Positions 35,820-44,153 of a DNA stretch of 64,000 nt are shown here, one piece after another. The position numbers and the translations under genes were made by a program. The notes beneath the pieces were generated by a model. That model saw only the letters and a program-made list of their open reading frames with translations, searched no databases and was not told the origin of the DNA. The stretch's first letter is position 1. Every line of letters begins with the position of its first letter. Source of the stretch: Acidimicrobium ferrooxidans DSM 10331 (GTDB lineage Bacteria; Actinomycetota; Acidimicrobiia; Acidimicrobiales; Acidimicrobiaceae); NCBI RefSeq assembly GCF_000023265.1, contig NC_013124.1, positions 1,182,001 to 1,246,000 of the forward strand, given 5' to 3'.

Positions 35820-36079
35820 GTCGGGTCGAGCTCGCCCGGCGCGCCCGCAAGGAGATCATCGACCTCGACTGGCCACTGTCCGACGCAGTGGTCGAGGCTC
35901 TCGGGCTGCTCAAGCGCGAGCCCGAGGCAGGTCGCCTCCTTCGGGGACGGCTTCGGGGACTGTGGTCACTTCGAGTCGGTACGTATCGGATCATCTACCA
36001 GCTCGACAATGATGAGCGCGTCGTGCGCGTGCTCGCTGTCCGCCACCGGTCTATCGCTTCCACGACCGATCCGCGCTGA
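35816..36079 (+). CDS. RelE/ParE-superfamily toxin
   Basis: 87 residues. ARRARKEIIDLDWPLSDAVV helix, then RGRLRGLWSLRVGTYRIIYQLDNDERVVRVLAVRHR, the RelE-type beta-sheet with basic residues that attack ribosome-bound mRNA in relatives. Start overlaps the antitoxin stop (ATGA), standard for these modules. Enclosed by tRNA-Val-like direct repeats. Confidence 0.9.
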   Translation: MSRVELARRARKEIIDLDWPLSDAVVEALGLLKREPEAGRLLRGRLRGLWSLRVGTYRIIYQLDNDERVVRVLAVRHRSIASTTDPR

Positions 36080-36808
36080 CAGTCAGTTCCTGGGGAGCGA
36101 CCCGATCCGTTCTCGGAGATCGTCGAAGTTCGAATGCGAGTGCCTACGGCCCACCGCATGTCGACGTCGTCGTCAAACGTCGACACAGACTCGTCATGGA
36201 GATCCAAGGACTCTCGGGAGCCCGCGTCTCATCTCGCCGCTTTGCACGTGAACCCGTCGAACGCGACCGCCCCTTGCAGCCTGCTCGAATGATCGCACCC
36301 GAGACGAGCCGCGATCGCGCAGCAAGTCGCGGAGCGTTGAGGCCGCAGCTGTCCGCCTTCGCTTCGCCAGACAGTGCTATCGACCCTCGTCGTGGGAAGT
36401 ACCCCCGCTGCCCGGTTGCGGAGCGATCCTGGCGTAGACGCTCCTGGGCACCTCGGTCATGTCCCGCACCTGTTCGGCGTTCACGCCAGAGGCGATTGGC
36501 GCCTCCAGCCCGACCGCGCGACGGCCGATCACAGCAGCACGGCCGGTGAGCCGTGGCACGTGGCGATCTGATCGCCATCAGATGAGACGCGCGCATCGAG
36601 CCCGAGCCATGCTCGGCCGGGTTCACGGCCCCACCACTCTCTGCCAGTCCGTCGGCCGGGCCAGGACGCCACCGTCTCCCATCCCGGCATCGAAGCCCTA
36701 CGTACGAGACACGGCATGCGCTCCAGCTTCTGCGCCACTGCGAGGCCAGCGACTCATCGGATCACACAGCCGCTGGCCCGCCCAAGGTCTCGACGGTAGG
36801 CTCGTCCC
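36080..36808 (+). other. Non-coding gap after the toxin gene
   Basis: About 730 bp without a convincing gene on either strand. It contains the second tRNA-Val-like repeat at 36126-36157. A minus-strand frame at 36377-36559 (60 residues, GVNAEQVRDMTEVPRSVYAR) reads a little like protein but has no recognised family and no good start. Probably island debris. Confidence 0.5.
36126..36157 (+). repeat. tRNA-Val-3'-like direct repeat, right of the toxin-antitoxin pair
   Basis: Contains CTACGGCCCACC, a 12-bp exact match to the 3' end of tRNA-Val(GAC), preceded by GTTCGA. It matches 26 of 32 positions with 35473-35504. Consistent with an attachment-site remnant. Confidence 0.65.
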
Positions 36809-37612
36809 ATGGCCTCGAGTACGTACCTCCATGGCCACCACGAGAGCGTGCTGGCCGCCCATCGACGGCGAACCGCCGAGAACTCGTGCGCGTACCTCCT
36901 CGACCATCTCCACCGCGGTGCCACGGTCCTCGACGTGGGATGCGGCCCGGGCACCATCACCGTCGACCTCGCACGGATCGTGGCACCAGGCACGGTCGTC
37001 GCGCTCGACGCCGAGATCGGCATGCTCCAAGCAACGGCGGCGCTCGCCGCAGAGCGTCAGCTGGACAACGTGACCGTGGTCCTCGCTGACGCGATGGCCT
37101 TGCCCTGGCCCGACGCCACCTTCGACATCGTCCATCTCCACCAAGTGCTCCAGCACGTCCCCGATCCACGCGCGCTCCTGCGAGAGTGTCGACGCGTGTG
37201 CCGACCAGGAGGCATCGTCGCGGCCCGAGACGCCGACTACGCGGGCTTCCTCTGGAGTCCGCTCGATCCGGACCTCGACCGGTGGCAGACGCTCTACGAG
37301 CAGGTAGCCCGTGCCTTGGGGGGCGAGCCGGACGCCGGGCGTTACCTGCTCGAATGGGCCAGCGACGCGGGCTTTCGCGAGGTCATCGCATCGGCAAGCA
37401 CATGGGTGTTCGCAACCTCCGCCGAACGGGCCTGGTGGGGAGAGTCCTGGGCGAGACGGGCCCTGCAGTCGGGTTTTGCGACGACGGCTCTCGCCACGCA
37501 ACTCGCCCATCGCGACGAGCTCGACGCCATCAGCCGGGCCTGGTTGCGCTGGGCACACGCGCCCACTGGGTGGCTCCTCGTGCCTCACGGCGAAATCCTC
37601 GCGCGGCGGTGA
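36809..37612 (+). CDS. SAM-dependent class I methyltransferase
   Basis: 267 residues. SAM motif VLDVGCGPGTI (40-50), an acidic residue at the end of the next strand (ALDAEIG), then ADAMALPWPDATFDIVHLHQ and LRECRRVCRPGGIVA, the UbiE/Methyltransf_11 pattern. The C-terminal 110 residues, rich in Trp and Ala, are probably the acceptor-specific part. Substrate unknown. Stands alone between the toxin-antitoxin island and an orphan gene on the other strand. Confidence 0.85.
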   Translation: MASSTYLHGHHESVLAAHRRRTAENSCAYLLDHLHRGATVLDVGCGPGTITVDLARIVAPGTVVALDAEIGMLQATAALAAERQLDNVTVVLADAMALPWPDATFDIVHLHQVLQHVPDPRALLRECRRVCRPGGIVAARDADYAGFLWSPLDPDLDRWQTLYEQVARALGGEPDAGRYLLEWASDAGFREVIASASTWVFATSAERAWWGESWARRALQSGFATTALATQLAHRDELDAISRAWLRWAHAPTGWLLVPHGEILARR

Positions 37613-37824
37613 GCTCGACGATGAGCTCGACGCGGTGTGCGACGAACGCCCTTGGCGGCATCGCGTCGACCGGCCCCCGAGAGGAAGTCCACCCGTACCC
37701 TCGGCCTGACGTCCTCGCGTGAGCGCTCGCAAGTCCTGTGGGGAACCACACGAGCGCGTCGAGAGTCCGAGCCCTGGCCGAGGCCGTGCGGCTGCGCTGT
37801 TCGCAAGTATGTACGCCGATCAGA

Positions 37825-38331
37825 TCACTGCGGCGTACGTCCCTCCGCGGGCCTGGCTGCGACCACGTCGTAGTCTCCGCGAATGACGAAGAACGAGCCG
37901 CGGATGGTGCCTGCCAACCGCGAACGCTGCCTCGCAAACTTGAAGCGCTCCTCGAGCTCGCCCGGAACGGGAACTCCGTCGGCCAGTTTGAAGCCGACCG
38001 CGCGCTTGCCACCTGGCGCGAGCGTGTAGAGGACGTTGACGGCCACGCCGTTGTCGTAGAACACGTGCGTCCAGTCGATGCCGTCCACGACGAAGTGAGC
38101 GACCTCCAAGGGCGTCGCCTGGATCTCGAGATCGCGCTCGTGCCGCAGGAGGCGTGCCACCCACTCGACGATCTCTGGCGCTTCGTCGGCCGACTCGACC
38201 TCGAACGCGTGACCGTAGTGGGTCGAGAAGTAACGCGCCTCGTTCGCCCGCAAGCCAGCAAGCGCCTCCGCATACGGCGACGCCTCGAGTCCGTCCGTAC
38301 TCACAGCGTGAAAGTCGACGATCCGACCCAT
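37825..38331 (-). CDS. Hypothetical protein
   Basis: 168 residues from ATG 38331, which has GGAGGT 4-5 nt upstream. Soluble and mixed alpha/beta in appearance: MGRIVDFHAVSTDGLEASPY at the start, FVVDGIDWTHVFYDNGVAVN in the middle. Codon positions follow the high-GC third-base pattern of real genes. No family recognised, and its neighbours (a methyltransferase and a peptidase) give no clue. Confidence 0.65.
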   Translation of the reverse strand: MGRIVDFHAVSTDGLEASPYAEALAGLRANEARYFSTHYGHAFEVESADEAPEIVEWVARLLRHERDLEIQATPLEVAHFVVDGIDWTHVFYDNGVAVNVLYTLAPGGKRAVGFKLADGVPVPGELEERFKFARQRSRLAGTIRGSFFVIRGDYDVVAARPAEGRTPQ

Positions 38332-38822
38332 TGCGACCTCCGTCCTCATCGAGGCTGTCCGACCGCCGTTCGACCGGGAGCAGCCAGCAAGCGCCATCGA
38401 CTCCGCGTGCCACTCGAGACGACCATCGACGAGGGAGCTGCATCGGCGCCTCCCGGCGCCGGAGCCTTGCCCCGACTTCGCCTCACCGGCGACGAGCGCT
38501 CGCGCGCACCGAGCAGACTACTCCCGAACCGGCACACGGGCCTCGGCGAGGCGCCATCGCCTCGAGAGGCCCGGCGCATGGACGACTCGTGCCCTCCGAG
38601 AGTTGCACGGCTACACCCATGCTCCGGCACCTTCGTACCGCTGCGGTTCCACCACCGCTGCCATGGGCCACTCAGGCTGCACCTCACGAGGCGATCGGCG
38701 TGCGAGCACCAGCCGGTCCGAGCGCACTCTCGTCTGTGACCGAGCGCGACGCCGCGGGTGCTCGCCAGCACCGCTCGCCCGCGCACCACCGGATCGCACA
38801 GCGTCAGATCGCAAGAAGCGCA
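38332..38822 (-). other. Non-coding gap between the orphan gene and the glutamic peptidase
   Basis: About 490 bp. Open frames exist on both strands but none shows protein-like composition or a plausible start. Nothing else was seen. Confidence 0.5.
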
Positions 38823-39875
38823 TCACGCGCCAACGATCGTGCCACCGAAGCCGTAGCCAAAGCCGCTGGAGCCGTAGCCGCTGTAGCCGTAGCCAAAGCC
38901 GAATCCGCCGAAACCGGGGGCCTGGAACCCGAATCCGTTACCGGCAAACGGGGCTGTCGCGGCACTCCCTGAGCCCAGGCCGCTCGTCGCGTCGTACTGG
39001 GTGGTGACCGTGACGGAATCGCTCGAGGGCGACACCGTCGGAGCCGCGATGGTCACTCCCTGTTGGTCGACCATCGAAATGGCCTGGAGCGTCCCGCTCG
39101 GCAGCTCAGCCAACGGTGCACCGTTCGCCTCGACGTGGCGCATCACGGTCGTCGAGACGGGGGCAAGGTTCATGATCCCTGCCTGGCTGGTGGGTGCCTC
39201 GGTGATCCACTCGGCCGAGGTCTCGACACCTGAGGCCGCCGACGGCGAGAGCGTCACGACGGTATCGACCGCCGGCGACGATGACCCTGCCACGGTGAGT
39301 TCGAGTCGCCACCGGTCGGTCCCGACGGGTGTGATCGCCGCCATGACGGTGGCGCCGGTGGGAATCGTGATTGTGTCGACCGCGGCGTTCGGTAGCTGCT
39401 CGAAGAACGCCACCGTCTGGGCCTCGCCCTTGGGCCCAGGCTCAGTGAGCGTACCGACCTGGATCAACTGGTGTGACCGCATCCCGCCCAGCCCGACCCA
39501 CTCTCCGATCGCGCTGTTCGCAGAGACGTCAGCCTGTGTGAACGACGGGGCCGTCCAGCTCGCCCGGACACTTCGCTCCGCGCTTCCGAGCGCGGCGAGC
39601 CCCGACCAGTTCTCGGACGCGCTCGTTGCGCTCACGAGCGAGGTCGATGCCGAGCCGGACCCGCTCGATGTCGAACGCGGCGAGTTCGTCGCGACCGACC
39701 CTGGGGCCGGGTTCGTGACGACGGTGGAGCTCGGGTGGGTATCGAGCCCACTTGATGCTCCGGCCGCGTGGCCCGCCCACGCGAACACCGCAACCGCCAT
39801 CGACACACCGAGGGCTCCGGCGGTCATGCTCCTCCGTACGTTTCGAGCAGTTCGCATGGTACGTGATCTATGCAC
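38823..39875 (-). CDS. Secreted glutamic peptidase of the G1 (eqolisin) family with Gly/Phe/Tyr-rich tail
   Basis: About 350 residues: signal peptide (hydrophobic about 18-38, ending AAGA), a Ser/Thr-rich linker, then a G1-like domain. NWSG at 89-92, EWVGLGG at 125-131, LIQVG with Gln139, and SAEWITEAP with Glu222. In scytalidoglutamic peptidase the catalytic pair is Gln53 and Glu136, 83 residues apart; here the spacing is also 83. G1 enzymes act at acid pH. The last 40 residues are almost all Gly, Phe, Tyr and Ser, an unusual low-complexity tail. The GTG at 39875 has AGGTAGGA upstream; ATG at 39857 is an alternative. Confidence 0.78.
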   Translation of the reverse strand: MHRSRTMRTARNVRRSMTAGALGVSMAVAVFAWAGHAAGASSGLDTHPSSTVVTNPAPGSVATNSPRSTSSGSGSASTSLVSATSASENWSGLAALGSAERSVRASWTAPSFTQADVSANSAIGEWVGLGGMRSHQLIQVGTLTEPGPKGEAQTVAFFEQLPNAAVDTITIPTGATVMAAITPVGTDRWRLELTVAGSSSPAVDTVVTLSPSAASGVETSAEWITEAPTSQAGIMNLAPVSTTVMRHVEANGAPLAELPSGTLQAISMVDQQGVTIAAPTVSPSSDSVTVTTQYDATSGLGSGSAATAPFAGNGFGFQAPGFGGFGFGYGYSGYGSSGFGYGFGGTIVGA

Positions 39876-39964
39876 GGTGTCCTACCTGACCAAGAAACCC
39901 GCCTGAGAAGCTTCTGGGCTACGCTGGCACCTCACAGAGCGCTCAGCGATCGCACGGGGCGCCC

Positions 39965-41239
39965 TCAGTGTGGATGTCGCGCGCGCCCCACCCGTCCGGG
40001 GTGAGTCTCGGGCAACGTGAGGGCCATCACGACGCCCCAGACGACGAGGAGCGCTGCACCCGCATCCACGGCAGCGCGGAGCCCGAGCGCTTGGGCGACC
40101 ACACCCAACACGAGCGGACCAACCGCGTAGCCCCCGTCACGCCAGAGCCGATAGACCCCGAGTGCACCGCCCCGCCAGCGCGGGTCCGCGCGATCGCCGA
40201 CGATGGCGATCAGGTTCGGATAAGCAAGTGCCATCCCGACGCCCGTCACGATCGCCGCGGCTACCGCAGTGAACGGACGATGCGCGAGAGCCTCGAACCC
40301 CAGCCCAGCGCCGATGACGATGATCCCACCGACGACCGGCCAGCGCCGACCGATCGTGTCGGCCAGAAGACCGGTGGGGATCTGGAGAAGCCCCCAGACC
40401 CACAGATAGACACCCACGATCAGGCCGATCAACGCCACCGAATCCCCCTCGTGTAGGAGCAACAGCGGCACGAAGGCTGCCATGAGCGAATCAGCGAACT
40501 TGGTCAGCATGCCTGCAACCGAGACCACCCCGAGCGCCCGATCCCGCCAGCTCACGAGCCATGCAAGATGGAGCAGCGACGGGCCGGGTCGCGCCGACTC
40601 ACCTACGCTCCCCCCATCTGCCGACGCCTCGACGAGAGCATGCCCTCTCGTCTCGCTCGCAGGCCACACGCTCGCCATGCCTCCTACCACCACGACCACG
40701 AGCGCGAGGATCCACGGCGCCACACTGCGGCCGCCTTCACCCAGCAGCAATCCAGCACCAAGGCCGCCAAGCCCGACACCGACGTAGCCAGCAGCCTCGT
40801 CAATTCCCACCGCGAGCGCTCGACGAGTCGGTCCGACGAGGTCGATCTTCGCGGTCACCGCCATGGTCCACGTCAGAGCCTGGTTGATACCGAGCACCGC
40901 ATTCGCCGCGAGCACCTCCCACCACGCGTGCGCCACGAGGATGCCAACGGCATAGGGAACGCCGAAGAGCCAACCGATGCGCAGGATGGTCCGCCGCCCA
41001 TGGTGATCCGACAGATGACCTGCGACGAGGTTCCCGATCGCCTTCGTGACGCCGAACGGGACGAGGAAGCTCACTGTCAGCAGCACCGACCGCACGCCGA
41101 AGACGGCCGACGCAAGAGGAGGCAGCGCCACTCGTTCCACGCCGATGGTCGCGCCAACCATGACGGTGATGAACGTGTACACGCCAAACTGCCGCCAATT
41201 GGCCCCGAGCCCGAGTCTCGGAGTAGCAGAACCGCCCAT
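39965..41239 (-). CDS. MFS transporter linked to an ArsR-rhodanese regulator
   Basis: About 424 residues, twelve hydrophobic segments. GHLSDHHGRRTILR is the loop 2-3 motif of major facilitators, repeated in the second half as GLLADTIGRRWPV. Likely a drug or metabolite exporter. Start uncertain: ATG 41239 was chosen; ATG 41248 and TTG 41260 are also in frame, and a 34-bp inverted repeat covers this region. It follows the ArsR-rhodanese gene by about 40 bp on the same strand and is probably its target. Confidence 0.82.
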   Translation of the reverse strand: MGGSATPRLGLGANWRQFGVYTFITVMVGATIGVERVALPPLASAVFGVRSVLLTVSFLVPFGVTKAIGNLVAGHLSDHHGRRTILRIGWLFGVPYAVGILVAHAWWEVLAANAVLGINQALTWTMAVTAKIDLVGPTRRALAVGIDEAAGYVGVGLGGLGAGLLLGEGGRSVAPWILALVVVVVGGMASVWPASETRGHALVEASADGGSVGESARPGPSLLHLAWLVSWRDRALGVVSVAGMLTKFADSLMAAFVPLLLLHEGDSVALIGLIVGVYLWVWGLLQIPTGLLADTIGRRWPVVGGIIVIGAGLGFEALAHRPFTAVAAAIVTGVGMALAYPNLIAIVGDRADPRWRGGALGVYRLWRDGGYAVGPLVLGVVAQALGLRAAVDAGAALLVVWGVVMALTLPETHPGRVGRARHPH

Positions 41240-41243
41240 GCGC

Positions 41244-41277
41244 CTCATTCCTACATTCAAACCAATGTAAGAATGAG
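41244..41277 (-). promoter_or_regulatory. 34-bp inverted repeat between arsR-rhodanese and the MFS gene
   Basis: The arms CTCATTCcTACATT (41244-41257) and AATGTAaGAATGAG (41264-41277) match at 13 of 14 positions, around the 6-bp spacer CAAACC. It is strikingly AT-rich for this genome. The length and dyad symmetry suit an operator for an ArsR-type dimer; as RNA it would also form a hairpin over the possible upstream starts of the MFS gene. Confidence 0.6.
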
Positions 41278-41278
41278 A

Positions 41279-41977
41279 CTAGCCCTCGGCCACCTCCGTT
41301 GAGCCCGACTCGACCGCTCGACCGTCCACGAGCCACCCGAGGAAGCCGTCCTCGAGCCGTCGCGCCTCGATCCCACGGTCTCGCAGCCACCGCACCGCGA
41401 TGGATGCGTACGCACACCACGGACCACGGCAGTAGACGATCACCTCGGAACCGGGTGCGAGCCGCGTCGGCACCTCTCGGAGCGCGACGAGTGGGGCCGG
41501 CACGGCTCCTGGCAGATGCGCCGCACGCCACTCCTCCTCCGGCCGTACATCCAGCACGACCAACGACCCGTCAGCCATGCGATCGATGACGTCGGCTGCA
41601 CGCAGACCTGCGAGCTCCTCAGGTCCGAGATACGCAGCCGCGAGCGCCTCGACGTCGCGATCGAGCTGTGCGCTCACACGTGTCAGCTGCAACCACAGCT
41701 CGGCGACCTCGCGTGAACGCAGGCGGTAGTACACGCGTGCGCCCTCGCGCCGAGTCGCGACGAGATGAGCGATCGCCAGGCGACGCAGGTGGTGCGAGGC
41801 ACTCTGCACGCTCTGGTGCGTCTCGCGAGCGACCTCTTCCACACTGCGCTCGCCCTGGGCCAGCAGGTCGATGATCTCAAGGCGCCGCCCGGATCCCAGC
41901 GCCGTCGCAACCTCGGCGGCCCGGTCGAAGAGCGCAACCTTGACAGCATGGTCGCTCTCGAGAGGGGCGTCGCTCAC
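41279..41977 (-). CDS. ArsR-family regulator fused to a rhodanese domain
   Basis: 232 residues. Winged helix at about 20-95 (RRLEIIDLLAQGERSVEEVA, HHLRRLAIAHLVATRREGARVYYRL), then a rhodanese domain with VLDVRPEEEWRAAHLPGAVP and the active-site loop YCRGPWC (Cys 183 and 188). This fusion is a known regulator type thought to sense sulfur species or thiol chemistry. GTG 41977 overlaps the kdpE stop as GTGA, so it is translated with the Kdp two-component genes. No classic arsenic-binding CxC motif is present in the DNA-binding helix. Confidence 0.9.
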   Translation of the reverse strand: MSDAPLESDHAVKVALFDRAAEVATALGSGRRLEIIDLLAQGERSVEEVARETHQSVQSASHHLRRLAIAHLVATRREGARVYYRLRSREVAELWLQLTRVSAQLDRDVEALAAAYLGPEELAGLRAADVIDRMADGSLVVLDVRPEEEWRAAHLPGAVPAPLVALREVPTRLAPGSEVIVYCRGPWCAYASIAVRWLRDRGIEARRLEDGFLGWLVDGRAVESGSTEVAEG

Positions 41978-42672
41978 GTCGCTCCAGGTCCGCTCGTGGC
42001 ACTGCGCCACTCGTACCCCACGCCCGGCACCGACCGCAACGCGCCCTGGGCCGGGCCGAGCTTGGCGCGTATGCGCGATACCACCACCCGCAGGTGATGG
42101 GGGTCGTCATAGCCGGGACCCCAGATTGTCTCGAGCGCCATGCGATGGGTCACCACACGTCCTTCGTGCTCAACAAGGTAGCGCACGAGATCGAACTCGC
42201 GTCTCGACAGCGACACCGGACCACGCTCGTCGTCGACGACGAGACGCCGCGCAGCGTCGAGCGTCAGTCGATCACTGATGCGCTGCCTGGTCGCAACGAC
42301 GTGACCCGACCCCTCGAGGCGCCGCTCGAGTGCACGCAGACGAGCTTGGAGCTCGAGAATGCCGAAGGGCTTCGTGACGTAGTCATCTGCACCGTTGTCG
42401 AGCGCAGCGACCTTGATGCGCTCGTCATGGGCGGCGGAGAGCACGAGAACACCGCCGCGATGGAACTCGCGAAGCCGCGCGACGAGTGCCACCCCATCCA
42501 TGTCCGGAAGACCGAGGTCGACGAGGATGACCTCCGGCGGATCCGCAACCGCTCGCTGGAGACCTTCGATGCCTCGAAGTGCCGACTGGACCTCGTAGCC
42601 GGCTGCGTGCAGCCCAATCGCGAGCACGCGCGCAAGGGCAGGGTCGTCGTCGATGATCAGGATCGAACTCAC
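41974..42672 (-). CDS. kdpE: Response regulator KdpE (OmpR family)
   Basis: 232 residues. Receiver domain with DDD at 8-10, phospho-acceptor Asp52 (ILVDLGLPDMDG) and the Lys of VTKPF near 101; C-terminal winged helix with SLSRREFDLVRYLVEHEG and VVVSRIRAKLG. GTG start overlaps the stop of the histidine kinase half as GTGA. Expected to activate kdpABC at low potassium. Its own stop overlaps the arsR start, so four genes from the kinase to the MFS protein may form one transcript. Confidence 0.93.
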   Translation of the reverse strand: MSSILIIDDDPALARVLAIGLHAAGYEVQSALRGIEGLQRAVADPPEVILVDLGLPDMDGVALVARLREFHRGGVLVLSAAHDERIKVAALDNGADDYVTKPFGILELQARLRALERRLEGSGHVVATRQRISDRLTLDAARRLVVDDERGPVSLSRREFDLVRYLVEHEGRVVTHRMALETIWGPGYDDPHHLRVVVSRIRAKLGPAQGALRSVPGVGYEWRSATSGPGAT

Positions 42673-44135
42673 ACCAACCTCGGCAACACGACGCGCACAC
42701 TGGTAGCGTCCGGTTCGGATTCGAACTCGACGCGTCCACCGTGCGCTTCGACAAAGCTGCGTGCGATGGCGAGCCCGAGGCCCGTGCGACCCGAGACGCC
42801 CGAGGCGTGGAACCAGTCGAACAAGCCTCTCGGGTCGACATCGCCACTCATAGGGGCGTGGTCGACGACCTCAATGAGCGCATCGCCACTTTGCTCCAGA
42901 ACTCGCACCTCCACGACATCGCCGAGGGGTCCGTGCCGAACCGCGTTGTCCACGAGGTTCCAGACGACCTCGCGCAGCAGGGAGGCGTCCCCGAGTACCT
43001 TCACCGGCCCGTCGGCGAGCACGCAAACCTCAGACCCGAACCCACGTACCTCGACCGCTCGAACCGCATCGTGGACCACCTCCCCAAGTTCGCACACCAC
43101 CCGCCGGACCCGCCGCACGCCTGCCTCGAGTCGACTCACGTCCAGCAGATCTTCGACCAGCGTGCTCGCTCGCCGGCACTGTGCGAGCGCCGTCTCGAGG
43201 AGCTCGTCGTGGTCGCTCGGCGCGATAGCCGCCCCGAAGGCAGCCACCGTGCTCACGGCCGTTTCGATGCTCGCGAGCGGTGTCAAGAGATCGTGCGACA
43301 CCGTCCGAAGGAGTGACAGACGCCAGCCGTCGACCTGCTCGAGCGTGGCGAGGCGTACTTCGGCCTGGCGAAGCCGGTCGCGCTCGAGCGCCGCCGAGAG
43401 CTGGTGTGCGACGACCTCGAGCGCACCGACGGTCGCCTCGTCGAGGCGTGGACCCCACACAACCAGGGTTCCCTCGGGCCCACCCAACGTGCTCACGATG
43501 GAACCGCGGGCCTCGAACCCACGCTCGCGCAGCACGATCGAGCCCCGACCCGTTGCATCCGAGGAGAAGGCTCGTTGCACACGAGCAGCGTGCTCGGCAT
43601 TCGAACCCGACCAGATCAGCTCCCCTGCGCCATCGGCTCGAACGAGAGCCGCGCCACCTGGACCGTTGACGCGAGCCAGCGCCTCGACGGCCGCACCCAC
43701 GAGGCCGGCCGCGTTCTGCGCACCGAGGAGACGCTCAGGAAGGTCGGCGAGCGCGCCGAGGATGCGAGCCTGACGGAGCGCCCGATCGCGGCTTCGCCGG
43801 AACCGCTCATCCAGCGTGATCGCGATTGCGCCCACCACCACGTAGATACCGAGGGGGATCCAATTGACGCCGCGACCCACCGCGAGGGTTCCATAGGGAG
43901 GGATGAAGAACACGTCGTAGGCGATGAACCCGGCGGCGACCGCGGCGACACCCGCGACCGCCCCACCGATCGCGACGCTCGCCACTACCGGGACCACCAG
44001 CACCAACGCCACCGTCGCTGGCGGCACGACCGCACGCACCGGAACGAGCGCGACGACACCCAGTGCGACCGTCACGACACCAACGGCCGCGCCCGGATAG
44101 CGCAGCATCCGGCGGCTCGTGCTGAGGAGTGACAT
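42669..44135 (-). CDS. kdpD: KdpD C-terminal half: membrane sensor histidine kinase
   Basis: 488 residues equal to the second half of a standard KdpD. Four closely packed helices (about 13-110, DUF4118-like, with the conserved FIAYDVFFIPPYGTLAV), a GAF-like segment (about 130-250), HisKA with His281 in TVSHDLLTPL, and HATPase_c with NLVDNAVRHG and GLGLAIARSFVEAHGG. The N-terminal KdpD/UspA half is missing here and is encoded divergently 18 bp away (44154-45323). Coupled to kdpE by GTGA. Confidence 0.92.
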   Translation of the reverse strand: MSLLSTSRRMLRYPGAAVGVVTVALGVVALVPVRAVVPPATVALVLVVPVVASVAIGGAVAGVAAVAAGFIAYDVFFIPPYGTLAVGRGVNWIPLGIYVVVGAIAITLDERFRRSRDRALRQARILGALADLPERLLGAQNAAGLVGAAVEALARVNGPGGAALVRADGAGELIWSGSNAEHAARVQRAFSSDATGRGSIVLRERGFEARGSIVSTLGGPEGTLVVWGPRLDEATVGALEVVAHQLSAALERDRLRQAEVRLATLEQVDGWRLSLLRTVSHDLLTPLASIETAVSTVAAFGAAIAPSDHDELLETALAQCRRASTLVEDLLDVSRLEAGVRRVRRVVCELGEVVHDAVRAVEVRGFGSEVCVLADGPVKVLGDASLLREVVWNLVDNAVRHGPLGDVVEVRVLEQSGDALIEVVDHAPMSGDVDPRGLFDWFHASGVSGRTGLGLAIARSFVEAHGGRVEFESEPDATSVRVVLPRLV

Positions 44136-44153
44136 GCGTCTACGATCCTACCG

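Noticed and set aside
36377-36559. Minus-strand 60-residue frame after the toxin gene
   Set aside because: Some protein-like composition but no start signal, family or conserved motif.
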